Counted from the stretch's first letter, positions 51,484 through 62,910 are shown. The stretch: DNA of 64,000 nucleotides from Diphasiastrum complanatum (GCA_029204225.1 CM055097.1:66995459-67059458); one strand, 5' to 3'. Numbers and translations: made by a program. The notes: generated by a model not told the origin, from the letters alone.

Positions 51484-51958
51484 TCTATCTCTTTTTCTGA
51501 ATCCGAGAGAGATAAACCTCTCTCTTTTTCTGAATCCGAGAGAGATAGAAGATTTGGATTGCTTGCACGCATGTGTATTAGTTTGTGGATGTGAAGAAGA
51601 TAAGAGAGACAGAGGAGAGAGACGGACAATGTGGGGAAGGACAGAGCGCAAAGAGAGAGACACAGAGCGGGGAAGGAGAGACGCAGAGGGAGGTGAAAAT
51701 TCAAATTGGGTGAAAGGTGGGAAAGTAGGATATAGGTGAGAAAGTAGGGTGTAGGAAAGAGTCTTTAGCATGCATACATAGTACCACCCCATACATATCA
51801 ACATACACATATATATATATATATATATATGCATGCATGTTGTGCCCCATACATGCATCCCCTCCCCATCATTTTAGTGAAAAAAAGTGCATGCATGGGT
51901 CAGGGGAGGAGCATGCATGGTGCACCATACACATGCGCAAAACTGTACATAAGTTTAA

Positions 51959-52005
<47 letters not shown>

Positions 52006-52011
52006 TATATA
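51484..52011. repeat. GA-rich tract, ATGCATGCAT palindromes and (TA)n
   Basis: A 33-bp unit (CTTTTTCTGAATCCGAGAGA) is duplicated at 51491 and 51524. A purine-rich stretch follows to 51700, then a (TA)n run at 51809-51830, ATGCATGCAT-type palindromes at 51831-51920, and (TA)n with CA interruptions at 51959-52011. The order (GA-rich, GCATGCAT, TA) mirrors 45600-46270, so the two blocks may be diverged copies of one repeat. Confidence 0.7.
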
Positions 52012-52886
52012 CAGAAAGAGAGAGAGGACGATTCAGGATAAAATCCTCGATCATAATCTGACACACCAGCTGCAACTATGGCGCAAGGTTACAAACTATG
52101 TGATAAAAGACAAATGTAAGATTAACTAAATTGGTAAGCTTTAAGTTCCAAATTTCATCGTGATTCAGGAGACTTGCATCAAATTAGGTAAAGGAATCTA
52201 TCACTATATCTTTAGATACAAAGACTCTTGATAGCTTGTATAAACACTCCAATATCTTCCACATGCAAAATCCAGAGTAGAAGAACCTTGATAGTGTTGA
52301 AACACTCTCAAACAAACAAGAATCCAACTTTTTGTTGTAGAATGTTATGTGGAGAATTTTACCAAGCAAACTTTGGACAATGGTGCTAGTTCATTCTGAT
52401 TTTCATTGGTGGTGGAGTACTGAGCTTGGAAGAATATCTACAAGAGAGATGCAGGACTAAATGCAAAATGTCGAATTCAAACGGATTGTGTCTTGTGATG
52501 AATGTACCTTACAAAGTGAGTTAAAAAGGTTCGCCAGAATCTCCCAGCCATTTCTTATGGAAGCTTTCTACTTGCAATGCAATTAAAGAACTGAGAGCAG
52601 GACCCAAAAATCATGGACAAGAAGAAAGTGACTCTTCAGAAGTATACCTAGCAAGCCACGAGACATGAATAAAGACCAAACAACAAGATACCTTGATAGT
52701 GGTTTGCTTAGAACCAAACAACTTGTATGGACCTCACGGAACGAACTTCGAACAAACACAGACACACTCTTTTCTAGACAAACAAAATAGAGGCCAAAGT
52801 GACATATTCTTCACCTAGCTACTGGGTCAGATCGTAATTGCCATTGTTTCAGACTCCGGCCGTCAATTGCACTGCTCTTCCTACAA

Positions 52887-54866
52887 CTACTCATTGTCTT
52901 CATCTGGTACGGTGCCCCTGCTGACGTTTCCAGCAGAATTTAATCTCTGTCCAGACACATCATGGTTGTTTCCAGCGTAGAAGAAGGGGACATTTTGTTG
53001 CACAGGGTGTGTTGAATACTCACGAGTAAAGCTTCCATCTGTCCTACCTGAGGACACTTTATTGCTAAAAGAATCAGCAAGCAAGTGGTTAGATGAATAA
53101 AACTTTGTTTCTTGCCTTCCTGCAGAATTTCCAGGTGGAAATTCTTGACCATTCGTGCCATCGCTAAAGTTTCCTGAGCCATCACCATTTGTAATTTTCC
53201 CATCTGCTGTAGTGGCAATCAACATCCAATAGCTGATTTCATCAATAAAACAGGAATACAAAAAACCACAGCAGAAAAAATCCACAGACTGGTCATCTAT
53301 GTCACGAATAAAATTGGCAGCTACAAAAACCTATAAATGAATTTTGTGATTTTCCTCCTCAGAAATCGGGTCTCAAACTCCGGAATGGACTGTAAATATT
53401 CACTCATAAGGAACAAATAGTATACTTTACAAATTGATTTGAATTTGCATCACACCTTTCACAGAGGATAATTCAGATGCTGACAAAGAGCTAGATCCCG
53501 TCACATTGGCAGCAGTTGGATATGGTGCCGCAAAAGATCCACTGCCAGCAAAAGCATCTCCAGAACTTCTTCCATAAGTTTTCAGTTCTGAAAGGGCACA
53601 AATGACAAAAAGAAAACCCTAATTTATCAGCTGAAACAAATTTGTTATATCGAACATGACAATAACAAATTCCTTGGAACCTGACCTGCCGCATTTCATC
53701 AAATTCATTAATGAAAGTATCATACTGAACATAGATCAGAACTTAGAAACCAATAGCCATCACAAGACAATGTAAATTGCACCTGAGACTCCATGAGCAA
53801 AGTGGCAGTTCTCCCCAAAATTACACTGCCCTGTGGTCTCCCACCTCCTACAGATCTTTGTCTTCAAGTTAGGAGGTTTTCCAGCAGCCTGACCACCAAC
53901 CACACGACTTAGCCCGCTACCCCCTCCGACACTTCCTGAAAATGCTGAAGGGTCCTTGGGAGGTGCAGGCTGCAAGCCCTGAACATCATGTAAGAAACTA
54001 CATTTGTCACCATAAGGACAAGCCCCTTCGCTGTAATAAATCCGGCAAAGGCGCGTTTTGTTAAGAGGCCCACGCTGTGCACCATCATACGACTGGCTAA
54101 TACCAGATTGAGTGTGGCCCCAGCCCTCATTACCCTGTGATAGCCTTACACCTTCCCATCCTGGTGGTGGCTTTCTGATTTCTTCCATTCCATGAGCAAA
54201 GTTACAGCGTGCGCCAAATGTACAAGCTCCAATCCCAAACTTGGTACAAAGTTTTGTTTTGTAAAACATTCGCGAGGTGAAGGTGACTCCTCGGTCATTT
54301 CCTGAGCTGAGAGCGCCAGCCGCTCCATATGATTCCCCTGAACCTGGTGCTCCATATCCAGAATTAGACCCACCATAGGATGTGTTGGCAGCCATGCCAG
54401 GGTTTGTTCCATAACCTACAGGCACTGTGCCTGGTGCATATCCAGAGTACCATCCTCCATTTCCAGCTCCTGCATACCCCGCTTCAGTCCCAGATCCTGA
54501 GCCATACCAAATCCCAGTGCTCACACCATGTGCATCATTTGAAGCGGGCGCTTGTCCATCGCATAAATCCCCGCTGTGATAATCCTTCCCTGGTGGATAT
54601 TCATAGCCATCTTGATGCTCTCCAGCCGCTGTCCTCATCTTTTTCTGTGGTGGCTCCGAGCCATAAGGAGCCGGCCTGCCCTGGCCTGGCGCAGGTGGAC
54701 CATACCCGGGAGACGGAGCTACTCCAGGCCATTCGCCTCCGGTAACATTGGCAGGCTTCAGAGGCTGATAATCTTGCTGAGACCAACCCTCATTACTCCA
54801 ATATCCACTGCCATCCACTCCAACACTGGCTCCCATTCCAAGCTCAGCTGCTGCAGTGGTATCCAT
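52887..54866 (-). CDS. Triple CCCH zinc-finger protein, three exons
   Basis: Predicted RNA-binding protein of 511 residues. Exons on the minus strand are 54866-53783, 53587-53456 and 53206-52887. Both introns start GT and end AG, and phase 1 is kept at each junction. Residues 1-200 are rich in Gly, Tyr, Pro and Ser, with a PPQKKMR basic patch. Three fingers follow: C207-X7-C-X5-C-X3-H225, C274-X8-C-X5-C-X3-H293 and C339-X8-C-X5-C-X3-H358, each led by a KTKLC-like motif. MEEIRKPPPGWEGVR after finger 1 recalls plant C3H12-type proteins. The C-terminal part encoded by exons 2-3 is Ser/Gly/Asn-rich and ends PDEDNE. Such proteins usually bind AU-rich RNA in nucleus or cytoplasm, which I infer by family. 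The reading frame is clean and G+C is higher than in the flanking repeats. Exact exon 3 start is 53206 or 53203 (NAGNAG acceptor). Confidence 0.88.
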
Positions 54867-54881
54867 CTTTCGTAGAAGAGA

Positions 54882-55243
54882 CTATTTGTAAGTAAACTTG
54901 CCTATGCGTAGAAGCTGAACTGCAAACGGCGTATACTGAAGGACCTCATACACATGTATCAGACCTGACTCAGAGGCCAGATCTAGGGCTAACAGAACCC
55001 CGAGACAAAGCTAAAGCCCTACACACAGATATCAGCTAGAACAGGCACTGACAAATTATGAGGAATTCTTTAACACAGAAACACGATGGTGGCTGAAAGA
55101 TTTGAAATCTGCATCAAAAACAAGAATCTGACCTCAGGAATACGTATCCCCCGCTCAAGCGTAAGCAAGCATTAAAACAAAACAACTCTTCGGGAAAAGC
55201 CGGATATAGAACCTGGTGAAAAGATTGGGACGAGCTAGCATAC
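54882..55243 (-). other. Possible 5'-UTR intron of the CCCH gene
   Basis: Minus-strand ATCAATG/GTATGC at 55244-55242 could be a donor and ACAAATAG/TCTC at 54882 an acceptor, 15 bases before the start codon. The segment upstream (55244-55350) has CT-rich sequence typical of a plant leader. Without a transcript this is a guess from splice-site consensus. Confidence 0.35.
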
Positions 55244-55841
55244 CATTGATTCCGCTCTGCTTATGCGATGATGCAAATTTGAAAAGGAGGAGGAGGTCGA
55301 CGCAAATGAGTGCTCTGATGCGAGAGAGAGAGCATCATGCTCCTGCAAAAATTAGGGTTCATCATTGGGGTTTGCAAGGCCATATGTCCTTTTCTTCTTT
55401 TTTTATCTTTGGCAACAAGTGAAGATGCCATTATATTATATTACTCGTAATAATAATAATGTAGAAGGTGGGGTTAGAGAAGAGCCTTTTCACATGTTGC
55501 CCTCGACGACCCCTCGAAGATGATGTGGTGACGTCAACGAGGTATCGAGTGACAAAAGTAGATGCTCAAAACCTTTTCGAGGTTAATGGATGAGCAGAAT
55601 TCCGCTCCCAAACTCCATAGGTTGGAGACGAGAAGGGTCGATGATTAGAGAATCTCTCCACCAATCAAAGATCTCTCCAAAATTCACATTCTCAAGAATG
55701 GGTCTACAAGAGATGGGGCACCTATAAAGGGATAATCATCTTGCACTACCAGATTGGGTTGTTTGTGTCATTCTTGGGTGAATGGGTAACATGTAAAGAG
55801 TCTCTAAGAGAGATTTTGAATTTCATATAATCAAGGTGGTT

Positions 55842-57619
55842 TCAAACGCAAAAGAGTGCAACGACAGCGACACTTGCTATGCATTTCTCATCCCTTTCGG
55901 CTTTGAGGTTATCGATGGTATGCTGCATATTGGATACCTTCAGTTGGAGCTGGTTCTGGAGGTGGAGTAGCATCTGCTGCTGTTGTTGATTATAATTTGT
56001 GAGGTTCTGGATCTGCAGCTGCTGTTGTTTGTTTTCCTCAACCAGCCTTGCTTTTTCTTTCTGAAGGTCTGCCATAGCACCATCGTCGAATTGTTGCATA
56101 GTATATTGTCTCCCCAGGGTGCCGAATAGATTGTATTGGAGCTCATTCACCAACCATACCACTTTTTGAGCTGCAAGGGGTAACTGCTCCCAAGGACCAA
56201 TGTCAGGGAGGGTGCGTGTGTAGTTAGGATACGACATTGGGTTAAAGGGTAGAAAATCAGGAGCAGGGTTAGCTGGAAATGTATGAAAGGCAGGTGGAGG
56301 TGATTGAGGATTGATGGGTGAAAGAGGTGGGGAAATACTGCGTGGCAGAGATGCGTGGATTGGGTTAGTGGTGACGGCAGTTGATGGAAGTGCGCATGGT
56401 TAGTAATTGTAATGCAAAATCATCTACGTTGACTGTGGAGTCAAGTAGGGTGAAGATTTGTACAGGTGAGGGCTTTTGTGGAATTGTGGAAGTGAAGCCC
56501 GTGTTGAGAGTTAGTGAGGGTGTGGAGGTGGCAGTAAATGGTGGGGGTGGTGTGGGAGTGTGGGAGCAAGTGAGGGAGAGGAGGTTGTCTGTGTGGACGG
56601 AACCACGCCCATAGGATCAGAGCCCGAAGTGTCTGCCGCCACTGAGCTGCCTGCTGTTGCCGCTACTGCTTGTCTGCGTTGTTGGGCCTGGTGAAGTAAG
56701 GCCACCTGCTGCTCTAGGACCTCCTTTGGGATCTGAGAGGGTTTAAGGCTCCCTCCAGATTCAACATACTCCGTCCCGATGTCGCTGGATAGAAGGTCGT
56801 GAGGGACATCGGCTTCTGTGCTGATCGCCTTCCCTTTCTGCTTCTTAGTAGGTGGGGCTGGTGAGACTGGTTCTATTGTTAGTTGGGGAGTGGCTCGCTT
56901 TTTTGTGCTTGGATAGAGATCATCCAGCTCCTTGATGGCAGCAGCCGCCCTAGACCCCAACTGTTTGGTGACCAACATGTGGAGGAGGTATCCACATTTG
57001 ATAGTTGGTTTTCTGGCTTTCAAAGCTCCACACAGCTTCTCTGCTACCTTTTCAGCCCACTTGTAATTTTGAGTGGGATCGTCCATGGTGAGGGTCAAAG
57101 AGAAGAGGTCGCTCGGTGGTATGCGATCCATCTTCGCAGTATGCACTTCGACCATGGTGACGAGGATTTATGAGGCGGTCCGTAGATGGGGATCCGTGAT
57201 GAGGCGTATGGCTATCCCGTCGTTGGTTTGGGCAATGGTTTTGTCGTCCTCTGTCAGAAACTTGGTAAAGTATTTGGCATCATAGCTGGTGCCCTTGCCA
57301 TGGATTGTCTCTCCGAGATTAGGGAAGCCAATGCTCTGGAGATCCTTAGGAGAGACATTGATGATGGTATAGCTGCCACTCTTAGATGTAAGCCTGAAAG
57401 TTTGGAATTCATCCGAATAGGTGGAGTAGGCCGCTCGGATGAGGCTCTCGCTCTGCTGGTCCCGGAAAAGAGTCAGATCAAAGCCAAGGTTTGTGTTGAT
57501 ATCCTTTGCTAGGGTGAGCTACTTGGCGTAATTCTTGATACAGATCATAAAATATCCCCTGAATAAGGACAAGGGGGTTTACGGCGATGCAAACTCAGCA
57601 AGGAATTGCGGGAGGCCAT
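55842..57619 (-). pseudogene. Extra long ORF downstream of gypsy pol
   Basis: From an ATG at 57619 (MASRNSLLSL) the minus strand encodes a protein of roughly 590 residues, now broken by about three frameshifts and two stops (TAG near 57510 and TAA at 57168-57170). One frame holds LGFDLTLFRDQQSESLIRAA, GTSYDAKYFTKFLTEDDKTI, then MVEVHTAKMDRIPPSD and KWAEKVAEKLCGALKARKPT. Then come a basic, nuclear-signal-like PPTKKQKGK, a Ser/Thr/Pro linker and, at 56237-55842, a Gln-rich coiled coil (LQKEKARLVEENKQQQLQIQ). It follows the integrase on the same strand, the place where some plant gypsy elements carry an env-like or accessory ORF. I do not recognise the domain. It could also be a separate captured gene. 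Confidence 0.5.
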
Positions 57620-57829
57620 GATAGCAGTGACTTTAGATTGCTCTGAGAATTTTGAAAAATTTTGGCATGAACTCGAGAGCAGCAATCTAAAATGAATTTG
57701 TGGAGAGAAGGGTGGAGGTCTGTATATAGACTTTTTTTGGCAAAAATCGTCCTTGGTGTCCACAATTTGGTAGTGATGGTCGCGAATTTCGAGGCAACGT
57801 TCTGAGGGTCCGCGAATTCTGGTAAGTGA

Positions 57830-58504
57830 TTTTTTTATGCCAAATGTTAGTTGGAAAGGGATTAAGCCTATAGCTCGCTTCAGGGTGGTGCAATAAGCCC
57901 AGAGAGGAGCTGCAAGCGATCCAATGTATTTTTGATTAGCTCCCTTCTTTCCAAAACCATCTCGTCCTGCAAATATATCAATCCCGATAGAAATTCAGCT
58001 TCTTGACTGGCAAATCGCACTTTATGCCCATTTGGTGCAATAGTCCTTAGCTACTATGATGTAACGAGATTGTGTGTGCTCTATGGTGTAACGAGATTGT
58101 GTGTGTTGAGCAGCATGACTAATAGGTCCGACATAATCAATTTTCCATTTCTAGAAAGCTTGATCAGTGGTTACGGGGTGTAAAGGCATGTAGTCGGTCT
58201 TTTGAAAGCGTTTTGTACGTTGGCAGACATCACAATCCTTAGTGTAATTGTGCATATCCTTGAAGAGTGTTGGCCACCAAAAATCGGCCAAGAGGATTTT
58301 CTTAGCAGTTGTTTCAGAAGAGAAATGGCATGCACCAATACTTTCATAAGTGAGAGAAATTACAGAGGGTATTTCACCTTCAGTAAGACATCGTCGAATG
58401 ATTCCATCTAACCCTTGCTTGTAGAGTTGTCCTGCAATTAACGTATATGGTTTAGTTTTGAGGACCAACGCACGTTGTTCAGGTTTAGAGAAGGAAGGAT
58501 CCAT
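57830..58504 (-). pseudogene. Gypsy integrase remnant
   Basis: The zinc-binding HHCC region is clear: GACHFSSETTAKKI, FWWPTLFKDMHNYTKDCDVCQ. After a stop (near 58151) the core starts KWKIDYVGPISHAAQ with the first catalytic Asp. It then collapses: a 24-bp unit (ACACACAATCTCGTTACA..) is tandemly duplicated (58057-58110), and the second Asp and Glu region is deleted. A distal piece, IGLIPFQLTFGI, matches the usual PFxLxYG segment near the end of the core. Confidence 0.75.
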
Positions 58505-58644
58505 CTACCCTGAAGTTAAATATTTTGTAATTTCCTTAGCCCATATAGGTGTAGAGTCAACTTGGAAAAGGATTGCATCTGGTAAATCATTGTTGACGCC
58601 TTGATCAAGGGTAGGAAGGTTAGGGATTCGGGATAGATGGTCTG

Positions 58645-59064
58645 CTAGAAAATGCTAACTCTCTTACGAACCATGATCCTAAGCTCAAATTCTCGCAATA
58701 ATAGGATCCATCTAGTAATACGGCATGTGGTGCAAGTCTTGTTGATGAGATACAACAGTGCTTGATGATCAGTGAAGAACGCAAAAACTTTTCCTAGAAA
58801 ATAATGGCGAAACTTCTGAACCGCATATACCATTGCCAAGGCTTCACGTTTGGTAGTGGTATAATTGACTTCAACAGATATCAATTGTCGACTAAGAAAA
58901 CGGATTGGGTAGTCCTTTTTGAATTCTCCCGGTTGGGTGAGCACTGCTCCAATGGCATACTTGGATGCATCGGTATGCAGATGGAATTCTTTAGAATAAT
59001 CAAGAGCCCGGATGATGGGTGCATTGGTAAGGGCTTCTTTGAGTTCATACGACGCGTTGTTCAT
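58645..59064 (-). pseudogene. Gypsy RNase H domain
   Basis: YELKEALTNAPIIRALDYSK leads into FHLHTDASKYAIGAVLTQPG (catalytic Asp in TDAS), then FLSRQLISVEVNYTTTKREA (catalytic Glu region) and FFTDHQALLYLI (third Asp). The domain is about 139 codons in one frame, displaced by a frameshift from the RT before it and the integrase after it. Confidence 0.8.
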
Positions 59065-59092
59065 CCGTCCATTAAGGAACTACAACTACTTT

Positions 59093-59893
59093 CTAGATTA
59101 AGCGTGCTTTGTTAGCGAAATCGAAAATAAAACACCGATAGTAGTTGGCGTGGCCAAGGAAAGAGTAAACTTCACGTATCGTACACGGTTCCGGTAGATT
59201 TTGAATTATAAGGATGTTTTCAGGGTCAGTGGCAATGTCATTTCGTGAAATAATATGTCCTAGCACAATACCATGGGTTACCCCAATTTGGCATTTTTCA
59301 GGATTAAGAGAGATGTTGAAGCGTTGACATTGGATAGAAAAAATTTCGAGCACAGACAAATGGCGTGTTTCTTCGGAATGTGCTCCTAAATCATCCAAGT
59401 AAACCTCTAAGGTATCGCCCATCTGCTAAGAAAAGACCGCTTGCATAACACGTTGGAAGGTGCTAGGAGCATTGCAGAGACCAAAGGGCATGACTTTCTA
59501 GCAGAAGGTTTCCCATTCTGTGGCAAAAGCGATTTTATGTTGATCTTCTTCAGCGATTTGGATCATATTGTATCTGCTAAAGCCATCTAAGAAGGAGTAA
59601 GCCTCATCTCCTGCGAGATTTTCTAAGATGGAATCTCCGAAAGGTAATGGAAACTGATCACGTTCGATGACGGCGTTAAGTTCCTTAAAGTCAACACAAA
59701 TTCGGAGTTTTCCATTTTTCTTGGGAACGATGACAATTGGGGAGACCCACTCAGTATGCTCGATTTCATAGATAAATCCTGCATCTAAAAGGCGTTGTAA
59801 TTCTTCTTTGATCTTGGCCTTATAGATGGGATTGCATCTGCATGGACAACTAGTAGTCGGCCTCACACCCAGTTTAAGCGGGATACGATGCAC
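59093..59893 (-). pseudogene. Gypsy reverse transcriptase with two stops
   Basis: The frame runs from about 59893 to 59093: EWVSPIVIVPKKNGKLRICV, DFKELNAVIERDQFPLP, SFLDGFSRYNMIQIAEED, MPFGLCNAPSTFQRVMQ, catalytic YLDD in LEVYLDDLGAHSEE, and FLGHANYYRCFIF. TAG codons at 59498-59500 and 59426-59428 interrupt it in frame. All RT blocks are otherwise recognisable. The primer-proximal N-terminal part and protease are missing. Confidence 0.85.
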
Positions 59894-59996
59894 AACTACT
59901 TGTTGGAATAGTCTTCAAGTAGCTTATCTCTACGGGATTGCTTGGGATCCTGCATCCCAAGGTCATCACTAGATCTAGAATTTCATGTCAGGACAT

Positions 59997-60777
59997 CTAG
60001 CCAGATGCGACCAAAAAACCTATCGGTTTGACAAAGATCCCGAAGTGAAAGATGCAAATCAGATTGGATCTCAGCAAAGCATAATTGATTAATCTGGCAC
60101 TTTCCACAATCGTACGATTCTTGCGCTCAACTACACCATTGAGAGCAGGAGTATGAGCTTGCATAAATTGTCTTCTAATCTCACATTGATCACAAAGATC
60201 ATTGAAGTCATTGGACTTGTACTCACCTCCACTATCTGATCTTAGGACTTTGATCTTCTTACTTGTTTGATTTTCGACCAATGCTTTGAAGCTCTTGAAG
60301 TTGTCAAATGCATCTTATTTCTTCTTCAAGAAGTAGATCCACATATTTCGTGACATATCATCAATAAAGGTCATGAAATAGAAGGCTTTACCTAAGGACA
60401 TGGTCCTCATAGGCCCGCATAAATCTGTGTGGATTAAATCCAGGATGTTCTTTGCTCTTGCAACCCCCTTTATTGAACTTCTCTCGATGCTGCTTCCCAT
60501 ATACACATGATTCGCACATCGATTTCAAGTGGTCTTCAATGGTAGGCAATCCTATTACCATCTCCAATTTCCTCATCAAACTGAGACTTCCCAAGTTCAA
60601 GTGACCAAGCCTCTTATGCCACAACTCAGTTTGCGATGGAATGGACGATACAAGTCCGTGTTGCCCCTTGATTGTAGCATTCAACCTGTACAATTTTGTA
60701 TTGGGCTCCCTTACTCCATCCGCAATAACTTTGAACTTTTGGTTCACATCCTTCACAAAGCAACGATGATGGGACAT
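59997..60777 (-). pseudogene. copia pre-integrase and integrase fragment
   Basis: Minus strand: LWHKRLGHLNLGSLSLMRK and CESCVYGKQHREKF (zinc region), then after a frameshift ILDLIHTDLCGPMRTMS (first Asp) and FIDDMSRNMWIYFLKKK, then VLRSDSGGEYKSNDFND (second Asp) and PALNGVVERKNRTIVESA (Glu). The fragment ends at 59997 close to the gypsy RT end and at about 60780 on the other side. It is a different subfamily from elements A-C. It is possibly the same insertion as the Gag piece at 62130-62333. Confidence 0.8.
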
Positions 60778-60787
60778 TTATGATAAT

Positions 60788-61206
60788 TTGTTGGACTTAA
60801 TGGCAAACAGATTATTGTGGGATAACAATGACGTGGTGAAGATTGACAATCTTGCAGTCTTCGCATGTCATATTTATAACAACAATGATATTGTTGATTG
60901 TATGGATTTTGATGGAAATATAGTTTGTTCAGCTAGCTTCAAAGGTTACTGCAGTTTTGACAAAAATCAGTTGTTTGCCACTGTAAAGTTAATATCGGTA
61001 ACAAATGAAGGAACCATTCAAAATGCCATGGCAGATGACATAGTCCCATTTTACTCACCGAATAAATCGACGATATGGTGTTGGTAAAGAAACATGGATA
61101 TGATGTAGAAAGATCAATTTTTATTTCAGAAATCTCTCGAGCACACATCAAGGAGTATTTATACAAACTGGTTGATGCATGTGCAGCTGATGTTGATGAG
61201 TACTAG
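60788..61206 (+). other. Unassigned ORF pair, possible host gene fragment
   Basis: ORF 60788-61087 encodes KIDNLAVFACHIYNNNDIVD and DGNIVCSASFKGYCSFDKNQ. A frame change near 61070 continues as DMVLVKKHGYDVERSIFISE and HIKEYLYKLVDACAADVDEY, with stop TAG at 61204-61206. The amphipathic, acidic end looks like a genuine protein C-terminus rather than random translation. It interrupts copia sequence. I cannot name a family. Confidence 0.3.
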
Positions 61207-61209
61207 GTT

Positions 61210-61999
61210 GAAGTTGTAAATGTTTTTACAGTTGCAATTCTAGCCTGACAATTTTGTAAAAATCCAGTTTTTTGTATGCTAGGGTGTGGGCATGTCACCC
61301 CAAGTTAATTCTATTCCATGGCATGTGTATTGTAAGACCATGAGGAAGTTGTAATGTGGAAAGTTTAACGACTTTTAGAGATTCTAAAGGATCCAAATAT
61401 TAGTTGCTTTAAATTTGCATCCTTTAGAATAGAATAATTTAGTCTAAAAGGTTAAACTTGTGCATATTCTACTCTTTGGTATTGGAAAATGCACAATGTG
61501 CAATATGATCGTACAATTTGGTTCAAGCTCTAAAATTGCACCAAAGAGGTGCACATTTTCATTCAACAATTAGAAAGCAATCCTCGCCCATGTACATATG
61601 CACATACTTTTCAATAATTTTTTTGTTACAATTTCGGTTATTGAATCCATGTGTCTTAATTGCAGTTTTGTGTTTCTTTTTGTGTTTTCTAAGTATGCAA
61701 ATTTAAAATGATCGTGATGCTCTTACGAAATGATGTTGCAACATATTGATTGTTACAATAACATCTCAAATTAGTTTCTTTCTCTCATTTCATGAACCTT
61801 AAAGGCTACGCAACTAATTTGAAGATTCCAATGTTATATGTCTCTTGAGATGTCATAATTGTAGGGAGTGAATGTAATTTTTATAAGCGATACACTAAAT
61901 TTATATATAAGAATATAAAATTAGAATTGAAATATTAAAACGAGTGTATTTAAATATGTGGTCAATGTGGAACCAAATTTCATTTCCATGTTCTATCCC

Positions 62000-62000
<1 letters not shown>
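61210..62000. other. Intergenic, nothing recognised
   Basis: AT-rich, with a local inverted phrase GATTCTAAAGGATCCAAATATT / GCATCCTTTAGAATAGAATA near 61379-61436. No gene or LTR identified. Confidence 0.4.

Positions 62001-62001
<1 letters not shown>

Positions 62002-62088
<87 letters not shown>
62002..62088. repeat. (GA)n microsatellite
   Basis: About 43 uninterrupted GA units, the longest microsatellite in the window. Confidence 0.97.
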
Positions 62089-62089
<1 letters not shown>

Positions 62090-62129
62090 CCTAAAAAAAG
62101 TCCAATTGTTTTGCCAATTAAGTCCAAAA

Positions 62130-62333
62130 TTAATTGATACTGTGTTGGAGTCCATCATGCTGCATCTTCTTCTTTGCTTCATTGTGCTTGAAAACTTGAC
62201 AATCCTTGATGTCATGATTGGTTCTCTTGTAGTACTTGCAGAAGAGTTTGGTTTTAGGCTTTTGATGTTGTCGATTGTGTTGTTGTGATTGCTGGTCTAA
62301 ATCAGTTTGCTCATCTTTAGTCTTCTTGTCCAT
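62130..62333 (-). pseudogene. copia Gag zinc-knuckle fragment
   Basis: Minus ORF with Gln- and Lys-rich sequence (QQSQQHNRQHQKPKTK) followed by FCKYYKRTNHDIKDC, a zinc knuckle whose second Cys is Tyr. It lies 1.35 kb from the copia integrase piece at 59997-60777 on the same strand. Confidence 0.6.
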
Positions 62334-62609
62334 TGAAGATTTATTCTTCTAGAACTATTGCTTATTCAAATAGAGGGCGATGTTAGATTTATTATGCTCA
62401 ACCGTAAAAAAAATCATCATGTAATGAGCATCTTGAAAACGGAAGGCCGCGAACATGATTTCGGACCTTCACATATTTTTCCCTTTAAGTTTTTTTTTTT
62501 CTTTTTGTCTTAAATATTCTTTAGGCACCTTCGCCTTTTTTGCACTTCGCAAAAATGTGACACACTGGCCAAGTGGCAAGAATGCAACACAACGACCAAG
62601 TGGCCAAAG

Positions 62610-62910
62610 TCAGTAGAATGCCTTAGAAACCATTTCTAAAGCACTTCGGCTTTCGCCACCTTCGACTTTTGCTGCCTTCTTCGCCTTTTTCACAGTGTGA
62701 ACAAAGTCACCAGGATGCCTTAGAAACCATTTCTAAAGCATTTTCGGCTTTCGCCACCTTCGGCTTTTGCCACCTTCTTCACCTTTTTCACAGTGTGAAC
62801 AAAGTCACCAAGATGCCTTAGAAACCATTTCTAAAGCACCTTCGGCTTTCGCCGCCTTCGGCTTCAGCCGCCTTTTGGCTTTTTTTTGCCTTCGGCTTTT
62901 TTCCCTTCAG
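62610..62910. repeat. 97-98 bp tandem repeat in putative LTR
   Basis: CCTTAGAAACCATTTCTAAA (itself a partial palindrome) recurs at 62621, 62718 and 62816. Each copy is followed by CTTCGGCTTTCGCC and, for the first two, CTTTTTCACAGTGTGAACAA. The third unit breaks into a run of CTTCGGCTTT variants to about 62930. Confidence 0.85.

Larger units (their letters stand above)
55842..59893 (-). mobile_element. Decayed Ty3/gypsy element
   Basis: Order RT, RNase H, integrase on the minus strand defines Ty3/gypsy. Gag and protease are missing: the RT side ends at about 59900 close to an unrelated copia fragment. No LTR pair was found. The left end lies within about 0.5 kb of the leader of the CCCH gene, so the remnant forms part of that gene's upstream region. 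Bases 55440-55841 could be LTR or promoter but show no TG..CA match to anything else here. Confidence 0.8.

Noticed and set aside
54380-54875. Plus-strand ORFs of 121 and 99 codons over the CCCH gene
   Set aside because: They are antisense shadows of the GC-richer first exon of the CCCH gene.
57186-57512. 108-codon plus ORF (ALAMDCLSEIREANALEILR)
   Set aside because: It is antisense to the accessory ORF of the gypsy element, whose minus frame continues on both sides of it.
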